Assembly: GCA_016188115.1 (NCBI GenBank)
Contig: JACPIK010000002.1
Coordinates: 927,462 to 991,461, forward strand
From: Candidatus Woesearchaeota archaeon
GTDB lineage: Archaea; Nanobdellota; Nanobdellia; Woesearchaeales; GW2011-AR9
Direction of reading: 5' to 3'
Length of the DNA stretch: 64,000 nucleotides
The translations under genes were made by a program, and so were the position numbers. Positions 44,122-52,423 of the stretch are shown here, piece by piece. The notes beneath the pieces were generated by a model that saw nothing but the letters and a program-made list of their open reading frames with translations, did not search any database and had not been told where the DNA came from. Each line of letters opens with the position of its first letter. Positions within the stretch are counted from its first letter, which is position 1.

Positions 44122-44633
44122 TGTTGTACACCTTCACTTGCTGCTTTAGGAGCAGCTGCCTTTTTGGAGGTTTTAGGAGTAGCTGACTTTGAACTTGCTT
44201 TTGGAGCAGATTTCATCTCTGCTACGACAACTTCTAAATGAGTTCGACGACCTGCGTGACGGTGACGACCAGCCATAGGCGGAATCGAAGCTTTATGGGA
44301 AATTAATTTAACAATTTTAAGACTTTGAGTATTGAGACCTTTAAACTGAGCATTTTTTTGCGCACCAAGTATAACTCGTAAAAATTCTTTAGCTGCTTTT
44401 TGAGGAAAACGACCAGGGCCAATACCAGGTTTATGACCTAAATCAAATACATGGCGTCGGTAAGGAACAGGAGTGCGCAAAGCAACAACTTCTTGGAGTG
44501 TTCGTGTTGCAAATTCTACGCTTCGATAACGCAAGAAGCGACCAATTTCTGTACTCTGACGAGAGGAAATAGGAAGGTTAAATGATTTTGCGCTTGCGCA
44601 TTTACTTGCATCCAATTCGATGGTTTTTGCCAT
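44118..44633 (-). CDS. rpl22: 50S ribosomal protein uL22
   Basis: The archaeal uL22 pattern includes LPISSRQSTEIGRFLRYRSVEFATRTLQEVV, PRRPVPYRRHVFDLGH-like sequence (TPVPYRRHVFDLGHKPG), and the loop GRHRHAGRRTHLEVVVAEM, which lines the peptide exit tunnel. A short basic C-terminal tail follows. It overlaps uS3 by four bases. Confidence 0.94.
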   Translation of the reverse strand: MAKTIELDASKCASAKSFNLPISSRQSTEIGRFLRYRSVEFATRTLQEVVALRTPVPYRRHVFDLGHKPGIGPGRFPQKAAKEFLRVILGAQKNAQFKGLNTQSLKIVKLISHKASIPPMAGRHRHAGRRTHLEVVVAEMKSAPKASSKSATPKTSKKAAAPKAASEGVQQ

Positions 44634-44666
44634 GTGTTATTTTTTGTCGATCGTAATGTATCGAGT

Positions 44667-45047
44667 TTACCTCGCTGAAACAGATTTACTTGAGCGCGTT
44701 GCGCCAATACCTGCTGCACTGTGTGCAACAACTCTTCGTGAATGGGAAAATTCACTTACGTAATGTCCAAGCATTTCTGCAGTAATGGAAACAGGAATGA
44801 ATTCTTTCCCATTATATACTTTAAGTGTTCTACCTACCATCTTTGGAAGGATAATCATGTCACGACAATGAGTTTTGATATTATCTTTGCCTGCATCAAG
44901 AGAGGCAAGTAATTTCTTTTGTTCTGGAGTAAATCCACGCTTAAGTGTGCGACGATGACGAGCATTAATCATTCCTGCAAAAGTGGTTAGATCTAGCTTA
45001 ACAATTTGATCTTCCGTAAGTCCTTTCCACATGAATCCTTTTGCCAT
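44667..45047 (-). CDS. rps19: 30S ribosomal protein uS19
   Basis: Conserved uS19 segments are LKRGFTPEQKKLLASLDA, IKTHCRDMIILPKMVGRTLKVYNGKEFIPVSITAEMLGHYVSEFSHSRRVVAHSA. uS19 sits in the 30S head near the A-site tRNA. The gene normally follows uL2 closely, but here about 122 bases separate them, partly filled by the double-hairpin element at 45120-45178. Confidence 0.95.
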   Translation of the reverse strand: MAKGFMWKGLTEDQIVKLDLTTFAGMINARHRRTLKRGFTPEQKKLLASLDAGKDNIKTHCRDMIILPKMVGRTLKVYNGKEFIPVSITAEMLGHYVSEFSHSRRVVAHSAAGIGATRSSKSVSAR

Positions 45048-45100
45048 TTTGTTTGCACCTTAAGTTTGAATTATTATTCGATTTAATTTTTAATTATTCC

Positions 45101-45180
45101 AGTTTGTTCATTTCTTACACAAGAAAACAAACTTCGATTTGTTTTCTGCGCAGAAATGAGCTAGTTTGCTCATTTCTTGC
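45101..45180. repeat. Double-hairpin element, copy C, with flanking 18-base direct repeat
   Basis: Two perfect 10-bp hairpins: AGAAAACAAA/TTTGTTTTCT (45122-45131, 45138-45147; loop CTTCGA) and AGAAATGAGC/GCTCATTTCT (45152-45161, 45168-45177; loop TAGTTT), joined by GCGC so that TTTCTGCGCAGAAA is itself palindromic. A direct repeat AGTTTGYTCATTTCTTRC occurs at 45101-45118 and 45163-45180 (16 of 18 identical). The right arm overlaps the uL2 stop (45170-45172), so the element supplies the last codons and stop of uL2. Confidence 0.9.
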
Positions 45181-45883
45181 GTCCTGTTCGTCGAGGAGCA
45201 ATCTTACCAACTTTACGTCCAGGTGGAGCACCACGAGGTGATTGAGTAGGTCGTCCTTTAATGTGAGAGCATTTACCACCAAATGGATGGTCTACTGCGT
45301 TCATTGAAATACCACATACTTTTGGATAGAGTTTATTGCGTGCACGCATTTTCTTATAGCGATTACCTGCTTTAAGGAAGGGCTTGTCAGGTCGACCAGC
45401 ACCAGCTAAAGCACCAACTGCAGCACGACAAGTCGGTAAAAATAATTTTTCTTTACGTGAAGGAAGAAGAACTCGAACACCTTCTTGTCCACGAGAAACA
45501 ATACGAGCAAAAGCACCACTTGCACGAACTAATTTTCCGCCATCTCCCGGACGTAGTTCAATATTATGAATAAGAGTACCCTCAGGGATATCTTTTAGTA
45601 AAAGGATGTTCCCAGCACTAACTTGTGCATCTTGACCTGCTTGAACTATATCCCCTACTTTGATACCATCTGGAGCAAAAGCAAGAGTAGAATTCAAATT
45701 AGTAGCTGAATTAAAAGCAACCCTCATAAGAGGAGAACTGTGACCTGCGCAATGAACTAATTCGACAACTTGACCAGCACCTTCACCGTCATACAATTTA
45801 ACTGCTCCCTCAAATTTAAAACTAGCAGATCGATATGTTGGTGAGCCGCGTCCTCGGCGTTGTTGAACTAAGTTTTTACCCAT
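45170..45883 (-). CDS. rpl2: 50S ribosomal protein uL2
   Basis: Core uL2 sequence: FKFEGAVKLYDGEGAGQVVELVHCAGHSSPLMRV, GDIVQAGQDAQVSAGNILLLKDIPEGTLIHNIELRPGDGGKLVRASGAFARIV, and the C-terminal GISMNAVDHPFGGKCSHIKGRPTQSPRGAPPGRKVGKIAPRRTGR containing the conserved His near the peptidyl-transferase centre. The last codons (RKK stop) overlap a double-hairpin element at 45120-45178. Confidence 0.95.
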   Translation of the reverse strand: MGKNLVQQRRGRGSPTYRSASFKFEGAVKLYDGEGAGQVVELVHCAGHSSPLMRVAFNSATNLNSTLAFAPDGIKVGDIVQAGQDAQVSAGNILLLKDIPEGTLIHNIELRPGDGGKLVRASGAFARIVSRGQEGVRVLLPSRKEKLFLPTCRAAVGALAGAGRPDKPFLKAGNRYKKMRARNKLYPKVCGISMNAVDHPFGGKCSHIKGRPTQSPRGAPPGRKVGKIAPRRTGRKK

Positions 45884-45892
45884 TTTTAATAC

Positions 45893-46216
45893 CTAAATTA
45901 ATCCCAAGTCAGAACTAATATCTGACGCTGGCGTCGAAGGATGTAAACGAACAACAGCTCGTTTTTCTCCTCGAATGGAATTTTGAATGTTAACTTTTAA
46001 TACTTTAACTTTAAAGAGCATTTCTACTGCAACTTTTACATCTAACTTGGTAGCTCTTGAATGAACCACAAATGAAAGTTTGTTATCAAACTCAATTTGT
46101 CGAATGCATTTCTCTGTGGAAAGAGGATGATGCAACACTTGATGAGGATCAAAGCCAGCTTCGCGCAATGATGCAAAACGATCCGATTGAGTTTGTGTTT
46201 GAGTAGTAGTTGCCAT
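45893..46216 (-). CDS. rpl23: 50S ribosomal protein uL23
   Basis: Archaeal uL23 features: VLHHPLSTEKCIRQIEFDNKLSFVVHSRATKLDVKVAVEMLFKVKVLKVNIQNSIRGEKRAVVRL. uL23 marks the tunnel exit where SRP docks. The N-terminal 25 residues (Thr/Gln-rich) are an extension. It ends nine bases before uL2 and starts four bases after uL4. Confidence 0.93.
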   Translation of the reverse strand: MATTTQTQTQSDRFASLREAGFDPHQVLHHPLSTEKCIRQIEFDNKLSFVVHSRATKLDVKVAVEMLFKVKVLKVNIQNSIRGEKRAVVRLHPSTPASDISSDLGLI

Positions 46217-46219
46217 GGT

Positions 46220-47026
46220 TTAGATAAATAAACGTTTCTTTTCTAATATTTCAAGTGCAGAAGCAGTCCAGAGAGTAACTCGTCCAGGTAATGCTCCAGG
46301 TGCAAGTAAATTAACATTAAGGGAATTTGCACAAACAATGTCAAGACCAGCAATATTGCGTGCTGCATGAAGCAGAGGGCATTTTTCACCAACAACTACG
46401 AGAACGCCTTTTTTACGTTTATAAGGGCGGCTACGCAATTTACCAACGCCTGCACGAATTTTTTTCACTCCACTGCGTTCAAGTTCTTCGCTAAAACCAA
46501 GAGCAGTAAGTGCACTAACAACATCTTTTGTTTTGGAAATTGATTCAAATGAGGTTTCAATAACAAATGGGTAACCTGTAGGAACTTTGTGACCCCGTTT
46601 AGTTACTACTGCCAAATCCATAGTTGCTGCAATAGCGGAGCGAATAGCTTTACGTCGTTCTTTAACATTAATTTGTTCAACGAGATCTTTCTGAGCTTTA
46701 GGAGGATGAGCACGATGACCGCCACGTACATGAGGAGCATATGCTGCCACCCAATTCATTCTCATACCTCGTCGAGACATGATTTTACGATTATCACGTG
46801 AGATGCCAAAACCGTATGAGCCACGATAATTACGACGGCGTTTACTTAACTTTGAAGAATGACGAAGACCAGCTAAAGGAGAACCACCTATAGGTTGACG
46901 TTGTGCACTTGCATATGCAGCAACAGCCCGTTGAATTAAATCAGGACGGAATTCTTCATTAAATTGAACTGGTAAGTCGTGATGACCTACTTCTTTTTTC
47001 TCTTTGTTAAGGATAGCGATTTTCAT
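46220..47026 (-). CDS. rpl4: 50S ribosomal protein uL4
   Basis: Archaeal uL4 signatures: FNEEFRPDLIQRAVAAYASAQRQPIGGSPLAGLRHSSKLSKRRRNYRGSYGFGISRDNRKIMSRRGMRMNWVAAYAPHVRGGHRAHPPK and RKAIRSAIAATMDLAVVTKRGHK. uL4 has a tunnel loop and can act as an operon repressor in some prokaryotes. It follows uL3 by two bases. Confidence 0.95.
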   Translation of the reverse strand: MKIAILNKEKKEVGHHDLPVQFNEEFRPDLIQRAVAAYASAQRQPIGGSPLAGLRHSSKLSKRRRNYRGSYGFGISRDNRKIMSRRGMRMNWVAAYAPHVRGGHRAHPPKAQKDLVEQINVKERRKAIRSAIAATMDLAVVTKRGHKVPTGYPFVIETSFESISKTKDVVSALTALGFSEELERSGVKKIRAGVGKLRSRPYKRKKGVLVVVGEKCPLLHAARNIAGLDIVCANSLNVNLLAPGALPGRVTLWTASALEILEKKRLFI

Positions 47027-47028
47027 GA

Positions 47029-47988
47029 TTAATGAGAGATGTGAACAATCTCAGGTACCTCTTTCGTAAAACCTTTTGCCCGAATTGGTCGCGTAAGAAG
47101 CACAGGACGCTTTGCAGAGCCAAAAACAGAGCCTTTGATAAGAACATATGTTTGTTTAAGAATGCCGTAATGAGCAATACCACCCGCAGGAGTAATTGCT
47201 GCACCATCAGAACCAATCTTAAGAATATGTTTATTATAATCAGTACGGGAATGATACCCCATTTTTCCTGATTGAGGAACAGTAAATTCAACACGTTTAG
47301 GTGACCAAGAACCTAACGTAGCAATACCACGTTTGGTTTTTTCCGCTTTATGTTGTCGAATAGGAACACCATATCGTTTAACAGTACCTTGAAACCCTTT
47401 TCCTTTAGTAGTACCATGGACATCAGCAAGAGTTCCTACTTCAAAGACATCTTCAACTTTAAGTTCTTTACCAAGAATATCTTTAGCATACGCTAGTTTT
47501 TCAGATACAGCACCACCAAGAGCAACTTCAAGAACTTTAGGTTTTTTAGCTTCAACAGTGATTAAAGAAGGTTGAGTATGCACCAAAAGACGTACATCAC
47601 TAAATTCTTTAATGGAATCGAATGAGTGAGATTTATTTTTTGGTAAAGGAAGAACACGAGCTAAATCTTTGTGTAATTTAGGAGAAAGAACGCAACCAAT
47701 TTTACGTACACCAGTCCCCCATCTTCCGTAAAATACTACTCCTGCAACAACCATAGGAGGACATTCAATAATAGTAGTAGGCATGGAAATACGTTCGCCT
47801 TTTGTCATTGATTTCGCACGAGCATCATTAATCATGACATGAGTCATACCTACTTTGTAACCGATAAAACCTAATGGTTTAAGTTTAGTCTCAACAGCCC
47901 AAGAACGAACGCGCACTAATGTGTGGCGTGATCTCTTACGAGGCCAGAACTGCATACTTCCGCGACGAGGATGATGATTTTTTGGCAT
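47029..47988 (-). CDS. rpl3: 50S ribosomal protein uL3
   Basis: Archaeal uL3 signatures are clear: PRRGSMQFWPRKRSRHTLVRVRSW at the start, LGFIGYKVGMTHVMINDARAKS, GKGFQGTVKRYGVPIRQHKAEKTKRGIATLGSWSPKRVEFTVPQSGKMGYHSRTDYNKHILKIG, and the C-terminal GSVFGSAKRPVLLTRPIRA. uL3 starts the S10-spc superoperon, preceded by a structured leader (47989-48171). Confidence 0.95.
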   Translation of the reverse strand: MPKNHHPRRGSMQFWPRKRSRHTLVRVRSWAVETKLKPLGFIGYKVGMTHVMINDARAKSMTKGERISMPTTIIECPPMVVAGVVFYGRWGTGVRKIGCVLSPKLHKDLARVLPLPKNKSHSFDSIKEFSDVRLLVHTQPSLITVEAKKPKVLEVALGGAVSEKLAYAKDILGKELKVEDVFEVGTLADVHGTTKGKGFQGTVKRYGVPIRQHKAEKTKRGIATLGSWSPKRVEFTVPQSGKMGYHSRTDYNKHILKIGSDGAAITPAGGIAHYGILKQTYVLIKGSVFGSAKRPVLLTRPIRAKGFTKEVPEIVHISH

Positions 47989-48202
47989 TTTAAGTTAAAC
48001 CTATTAATTGAGCATAAGCTCTTGGTTCCCAACCAGATATCACAAAGATATCGCATGCAAACAGCCTATACATGGTGCCATCCCAGAAACTGCGATGGTT
48101 ACCTTTTCAGGCCAGCACACCCATCATATTGAACCGATCTAGTCGGTCAGTGTACGATAAGCGTTGAAAGTGGTTTGTTGGGAAAAGCGGTTATTTATAA
48201 AT
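47989..48202 (-). promoter_or_regulatory. Promoter and structured leader of the S10-spc superoperon
   Basis: ATTTATAAAT (48193-48202) is a TATA box predicting a start near 48171, giving about 183 untranslated bases before the uL3 ATG. The leader can fold into several hairpins: ACCGA/TCGGT (48133-48147), GGT-CCATC/GATGG-ACC (48074-48103), GATATC/GATATC (48036-48052), TGGTT/AACCA (48023-48035) and GAGC/GCTC (48010-48021). Such a leader fits autogenous control of ribosomal protein synthesis; the regulator is not identified. Confidence 0.65.
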
Positions 48203-48236
48203 GTTTCTACATTCAAGAATGTAAAAAAGATTAAAA

Positions 48237-48740
48237 CTAGAAAGATAGATCAGGGGTTTGAAGAAGCCTATGCGGTGCTTTTGCAAGTTTGCCACCTTTC
48301 CCATTACGACTATCCCACTCGTCTGCAAGATACCAAAACACTTCTCGCGCGTGACCAAACTTATTCAAAAGTGTAAGTTCTTGGGCAGTTACTTTTATCT
48401 CACCCGAACTAGCTTGAACTTTTGAAAAATAAAAACCGATATAACTTGAAAACGCAAGATAAGAAATTCGTTCTACAAAAATATTCACATCACTATGTAG
48501 CCCGATATCCCCATTTACTAGACGATCAGGAAGATGAAGCCGTGCAGTAATAATATCTTCATTGCCAACTTGCTCTCGTCCTCTTCCATCAAAAGAGAGT
48601 GAACCATATCGAGAATCAAGAAAGTGAGCAAGACGCGGTTGCGTTAAAGTATACAATTGAGTAGTACATCTAACTGCAGTTGAGTACAAATCATCAATAC
48701 TCGCAGTAGCTGCCCGATCAGGAAAATGGGTAATAAACAT
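48237..48740 (-). CDS. Hypothetical protein, 167 aa
   Basis: A soluble protein with no signal peptide. Its second half has helical-looking segments (VTAQELTLLNKFGHAREVFWYLADEWD). The stop lies about 40 bases before the superoperon TATA box. The N-terminal part (RLAHFLDSRYGSLSFDGRGREQVGNEDIITARLHLPDRLV) has no motif I recognise. Family unknown. Confidence 0.65.
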   Translation of the reverse strand: MFITHFPDRAATASIDDLYSTAVRCTTQLYTLTQPRLAHFLDSRYGSLSFDGRGREQVGNEDIITARLHLPDRLVNGDIGLHSDVNIFVERISYLAFSSYIGFYFSKVQASSGEIKVTAQELTLLNKFGHAREVFWYLADEWDSRNGKGGKLAKAPHRLLQTPDLSF

Positions 48741-48860
48741 ACTTATGCGGCGCTAATAGGCCATTTAAAAAAGTTGTGACGTAAAAGTGAACGGACAAGA
48801 AGGACTTGACAAATCTACTGAGCCAAAATATTATATAACAGGTTTGGTTTATGTTTATTG

Positions 48861-49082
48861 ATGGAAGCAGTTGATAAAAGATATTTCATGCGAATCGCAG
48901 CACTAATCTTTGGTTGGATCGTCACCGAACTCCTATTTCAAACAGTTATTCTTAAATCTGGAGTGTTCGAAGGGGTTCTTTGGTTAATCCTAAATATAGT
49001 AATTCGAGTCGGGATTATGGTTGCTATCGGTATTTTAACTTTATTTTATATAAAGAAAAAAATGGATAATATTAGCTACTAA
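48861..49082 (+). CDS. Small membrane protein, two hydrophobic segments, 73 aa
   Basis: The ATG at 48861 (MEAVDKRYFMRI) has TTATATAA (48831-48838) centred 26 bases upstream, supporting a leaderless start; an in-frame TTG three bases earlier is unlikely. Two hydrophobic segments (AALIFGWIVTELLFQTVIL; GVLWLILNIVIRVGIMVAIGILTLFYI) end in a basic KKK tail. Function unknown. Confidence 0.7.
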   Translation: MEAVDKRYFMRIAALIFGWIVTELLFQTVILKSGVFEGVLWLILNIVIRVGIMVAIGILTLFYIKKKMDNISY

Positions 49083-49086
49083 GAAT

Positions 49087-49560
49087 TTACTTTTTCAACT
49101 CCCTAACCTTCTCCAACACCGCCTGTGCATGCCCTTTCACTTCCACCGGACTCCAGACGTGACGCACGATTCCTTTCGGATCAATCAAAAATGTTGAGCG
49201 AACCACACCCATATACTCTCTTCCCATAAATTTCTTCTTAGCCCACACGCCATATAATTCTGCAAGTTGCTTTTCTGTATCAGAAAGCAATGTAATTGAC
49301 AATGCATGTTTCTCAATGAACTTACAATGTGACTTCCCATTATCCGGACTCACACCCCAAATTAATGCACTTTCTTTCTCTAATTCCCTATTCAATTTGG
49401 TGAAATCGATTGCTTCAATCGTACAACCAGGCGTATCATCTTTAGGATAAAAATAGAACACGAGCCATTTGCCTTTGGCATCTTTAAGTGATGTGAGCTT
49501 ACCAGTTTGGTCAGGAACAGAAAAATCGACAGCTTTGGAATTAAGAGTAGGTATTGGCAT
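49087..49560 (-). CDS. Peroxiredoxin (Bcp/PrxQ type)
   Basis: The active-site block YPKDDTPGCTIEA contains the peroxidatic Cys46 and the Thr/Pro pattern of the Bcp/PrxQ family. The resolving Cys five residues later is absent; another Cys in SHCKFIE (about 79) may serve. SPDNGKSHCKFIEKHALSITLLSD and RSTFLIDPKGIVRHVW complete the fold. It reduces peroxides using a thioredoxin-like donor; the glutaredoxin-like protein at 9592 is a possible partner, by inference. Convergent with the small membrane protein. Confidence 0.92.
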   Translation of the reverse strand: MPIPTLNSKAVDFSVPDQTGKLTSLKDAKGKWLVFYFYPKDDTPGCTIEAIDFTKLNRELEKESALIWGVSPDNGKSHCKFIEKHALSITLLSDTEKQLAELYGVWAKKKFMGREYMGVVRSTFLIDPKGIVRHVWSPVEVKGHAQAVLEKVRELKK

Positions 49561-49676
49561 GTTAAGATCAATACAAAAGAAGTTTTTATAGTTATTGTTA
49601 ATTGTGACATCTCAACGAACAAATAGATGAAGTTTTGTATGGTCTAAAAAATAAAATACTTTTCCACAAGACTAAC

Positions 49677-49958
49677 CTACAACCCTAATCGTGGCAGAGG
49701 AAATGGAACTTTGGGAAAATCACTAGGGATACCCGAATGCGGCTTAAGCATGGATTCTAATTTCCCAGTCTCTTTTCGAAATGCATCATGGCCAGAACCT
49801 ATAAAATCGACGCGACAACGCGCTTGGACACCGCACCCACAATCATGAGTTTTATAATGAATACTTCCCACCCACATCGAATTCCATTCCACACCATCAA
49901 AATGTTCGTGACAATAAAGACACATTAACCATTGTGCTTCTTTAGGGAGTTGTGGCAT
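49677..49958 (-). CDS. Hypothetical zinc-ribbon-like protein, 93 aa
   Basis: CLYCHEHFDG and HDCGCGVQARC supply Cys/His pairs spaced like a zinc ribbon. The remaining sequence is Pro-rich at the C-terminus (SDFPKVPFPLPRLGL). I do not recognise a family. It is divergent from the nop5 gene 52 bases away, so the two promoters share the intervening region. Confidence 0.65.
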   Translation of the reverse strand: MPQLPKEAQWLMCLYCHEHFDGVEWNSMWVGSIHYKTHDCGCGVQARCRVDFIGSGHDAFRKETGKLESMLKPHSGIPSDFPKVPFPLPRLGL

Positions 49959-50010
49959 TCACATAAAATTGACCCCAAACTTTATATAATTTCTGCGATA
50001 AAAAAGGGAT

Positions 50011-50940
50011 ATGTATCTTTTTTCTAACAGTATAGGTCATTTTATTTTTGATGAAAAAGGGAATTGGGTAGAAGAAATACTCTGCCAAGACACCAATCCT
50101 GCCTACAAAGAATCACTGCAAAAGTTAGAATCGAAATATAAATCCCTCAAAGCTATTCCACCGGAAAAAGCACCATTTGCTCTTTCACATCTACATAACA
50201 GTAGATATTATTCTTTATTTCGTGAAAGCAACAAAGAATTCAGTGCGCAAGCACTGCGAGATAGCGTTGGAACAGACTCATTATTAGTGCAAACCGTAAG
50301 TGCTATCGAAGAAATCGACAAGGTTACAAATCTTCTCACCAAACGACTACGCGAATGGCATGCACTGACTCTACCTGAAATTGGAGAACTAATCTCTAAC
50401 CATGAACATTTCACGCAATTAGTAGCGCAACACTCGCGTCAAGAGCTCATCGATCAAAAAAAGATTACCAAAACTCTTGGAGCGCCACTTCTAGACATCG
50501 ATCTTGCGCAAATTATCTTACTCGCATCTCAAATTTCAAATCTTTATACCCTACGACAACAATATGAATTTTACCTTAAAGAAACCATGAAAACCCACTG
50601 CCCAAATCTACTTGAACTTGCAGGAGCAACGATTGGCGCAAAATTAATAGTAATGGCTAAAGGTCTCAAAAATCTTGCGCTCTTACCAGCATCAACCATT
50701 CAACTCTTTGGAGCAGAAAAAGCCCTCTTTCGCCACATCGCAACTGGTGCAAGATCACCAAAATATGGCATTATTATCAATCATCCATTAGTGCAAAATA
50801 CCAAAAAAGACGACAAAGGAAAAGCCGCACGTTTACTTGCTGACAAACTTTCATTATGCGCCCGTCTAGATTATTTCAAAGGTGAATTCAAAGCACCTGC
50901 GTTTAAAGCAGAGTTAGAAGAAAAATTTAAACATGAGTAA
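50011..50940 (+). CDS. nop5: Nop5 (Nop56/58) C/D box RNP core protein
   Basis: The Nop domain is clear in LLELAGATIGAKLIVMAKGLKNLALLPASTIQLFGAEKALFRHIATGARSPKYGIIINHPLVQ (about 199-262). The upstream coiled-coil (about 95-190) and the N-terminal fibrillarin-binding domain (MYLFSNSIGHFIFDEKGNWVEE) complete the architecture. Nop5 holds L7Ae-bound guide RNA and fibrillarin together for 2'-O-methylation of rRNA/tRNA. Its stop overlaps the next gene by eight bases. Confidence 0.93.
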   Translation: MYLFSNSIGHFIFDEKGNWVEEILCQDTNPAYKESLQKLESKYKSLKAIPPEKAPFALSHLHNSRYYSLFRESNKEFSAQALRDSVGTDSLLVQTVSAIEEIDKVTNLLTKRLREWHALTLPEIGELISNHEHFTQLVAQHSRQELIDQKKITKTLGAPLLDIDLAQIILLASQISNLYTLRQQYEFYLKETMKTHCPNLLELAGATIGAKLIVMAKGLKNLALLPASTIQLFGAEKALFRHIATGARSPKYGIIINHPLVQNTKKDDKGKAARLLADKLSLCARLDYFKGEFKAPAFKAELEEKFKHE

Positions 50941-51361
50941 GATCAAACCAACAACCACGAGGAGTAAGAAGAATAGTGAAACAGAACTACTTGCCACACT
51001 AATGGAATTGCAGCGACGCAACTTAGTTCTCTCCGAATGGGCACAAGAAAATACTCTCAAACAACGTGCAATTCAAATGCAAGAAGAAGTTGAAGAACTT
51101 CTCACAGAAATAAATCGTGCTCAACCTAATACACAACGTATCAAAGATGAGTTAGGAGACGTATTATGGGATTGTCTTGGCACAATTTCGCGTGCAGAAC
51201 ATGAAGGACTTTTCAAAATGCAGGAAGTCCTAGCACATATTCACACAAAATTTGCCGAGAGAAAACCATTCCTTATTGAAAATAGAAAAGTAAGTCGAGA
51301 GGAAGAATCACGAGTTTGGCACGAGGCAAAAGCAAAACAAAAATTAGAGCAAGGAGAATAG
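50933..51361 (+). CDS. MazG-like nucleotide pyrophosphohydrolase
   Basis: EEVEELLTEINRAQ and DELGDVLWDCLGTI carry the ExxE and ExxD metal-binding pairs of the all-alpha NTP pyrophosphohydrolase (MazG/dUTPase) fold. Such enzymes hydrolyse NTPs to NMPs and may clean nucleotide pools. It overlaps nop5 by eight bases and ends three bases before fibrillarin, so it is cotranscribed with the C/D RNP genes. Substrate unknown. Confidence 0.8.
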   Translation: MSKIKPTTTRSKKNSETELLATLMELQRRNLVLSEWAQENTLKQRAIQMQEEVEELLTEINRAQPNTQRIKDELGDVLWDCLGTISRAEHEGLFKMQEVLAHIHTKFAERKPFLIENRKVSREEESRVWHEAKAKQKLEQGE

Positions 51362-51364
51362 GAA

Positions 51365-52372
51365 ATGGCCACTGAGAAAAAAACCTACATGGGACAAAAA
51401 CAGCCTAAATTCAAAAAATTTAGTATGGACACCAGTGACATCCCGGAGAATAAAGTACGTGCCCCCTCTGCTACAACAAAAAATGCGTCTCTCAACCCCT
51501 ATGAAAAATCTCGAGTAACCGGACAATCTCCAACTCCTTTTCGAGCTCGACAAGAGACGCCAACATCGACAATAAAACCAGTATCGCAAACCAAACCCTC
51601 AAATCAGTTTGTCAAACCACTCCCATTCATTCAAAATCGTATGCCCGATCAACCACAAGAAAATAAAGAGTCATCCAACATAGGATTTAGATCAAGAGAC
51701 AGCGCAACAAGCAAAGTCACTCCCCATAAAGTTTTTGAACTTTATGAAAGTGGACGCTATCTTTATACTAAAAGCATCCTTCCAGGATTTGCGCCATTTG
51801 ACGAAAAACTAATACGACAAAGCGATGGTGAATATCGTGAGCTTGACCCACGCCGTAGCAAATTAGGTGCTGCTGTTGCGAAAGGGGCAACCAACATTGG
51901 TATTCGCAAAAATGATGTTGTACTTTATCTTGGAATTAGTCACGGATACACGGCTTCATTTGTCAGTGACATGGTAGGAAAAGAAGGAATCGTTTTTGGT
52001 GTTGATCCTGCCCCTCGTGTTATTCGTGATGCAATATTTCTATCACAAAAAAGAACCAACATCATTCCCCTTCTTGCTGATGCTAATCACCCCGAAGAAT
52101 ATATTGGAAAAATATGTCAAGCAGACATTGTCTTTCAAGATATTGCCCAACGCAATCAGGCTGACATCTTCATTAATAATTGTAATATCTTTCTCAAACC
52201 AGGAGGCTATGGCTTACTTGCCGTGAAAGCGCGCAGCATTGATATTCGACGTAAACCCAAAGATCTCTTTAACGAAATTCGACTTCAGTTAGAAAAAATC
52301 TTTACCGTCATTGACTTTCGCATTCTTGAACCATTTGAAAAAGATCATTGTATGATCATTGTAAAGAAGTAA
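51365..52372 (+). CDS. flpA: Fibrillarin (rRNA/tRNA 2'-O-methyltransferase) with N-terminal extension
   Basis: The methyltransferase core begins at about residue 120 (KVFELYESGRYLYTKS) and has the SAM-binding VVLYLGISHGYTASFVSDMVGKEGIVFGVDPAPRV and the catalytic region IVFQDIAQRNQADIF. Archaeal fibrillarin is usually near 230 residues; this one is 335 because of a Ser/Thr/Pro/Gln-rich N-terminal extension of about 118 residues. It methylates ribose at guide-specified sites with Nop5 and L7Ae, and follows nop5 as expected. Confidence 0.92.
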   Translation: MATEKKTYMGQKQPKFKKFSMDTSDIPENKVRAPSATTKNASLNPYEKSRVTGQSPTPFRARQETPTSTIKPVSQTKPSNQFVKPLPFIQNRMPDQPQENKESSNIGFRSRDSATSKVTPHKVFELYESGRYLYTKSILPGFAPFDEKLIRQSDGEYRELDPRRSKLGAAVAKGATNIGIRKNDVVLYLGISHGYTASFVSDMVGKEGIVFGVDPAPRVIRDAIFLSQKRTNIIPLLADANHPEEYIGKICQADIVFQDIAQRNQADIFINNCNIFLKPGGYGLLAVKARSIDIRRKPKDLFNEIRLQLEKIFTVIDFRILEPFEKDHCMIIVKK

Positions 52373-52423
52373 GAAAAAACACTAAAAACAAACAAATTTA
52401 AACACGCAAAATATACTTCTTCC

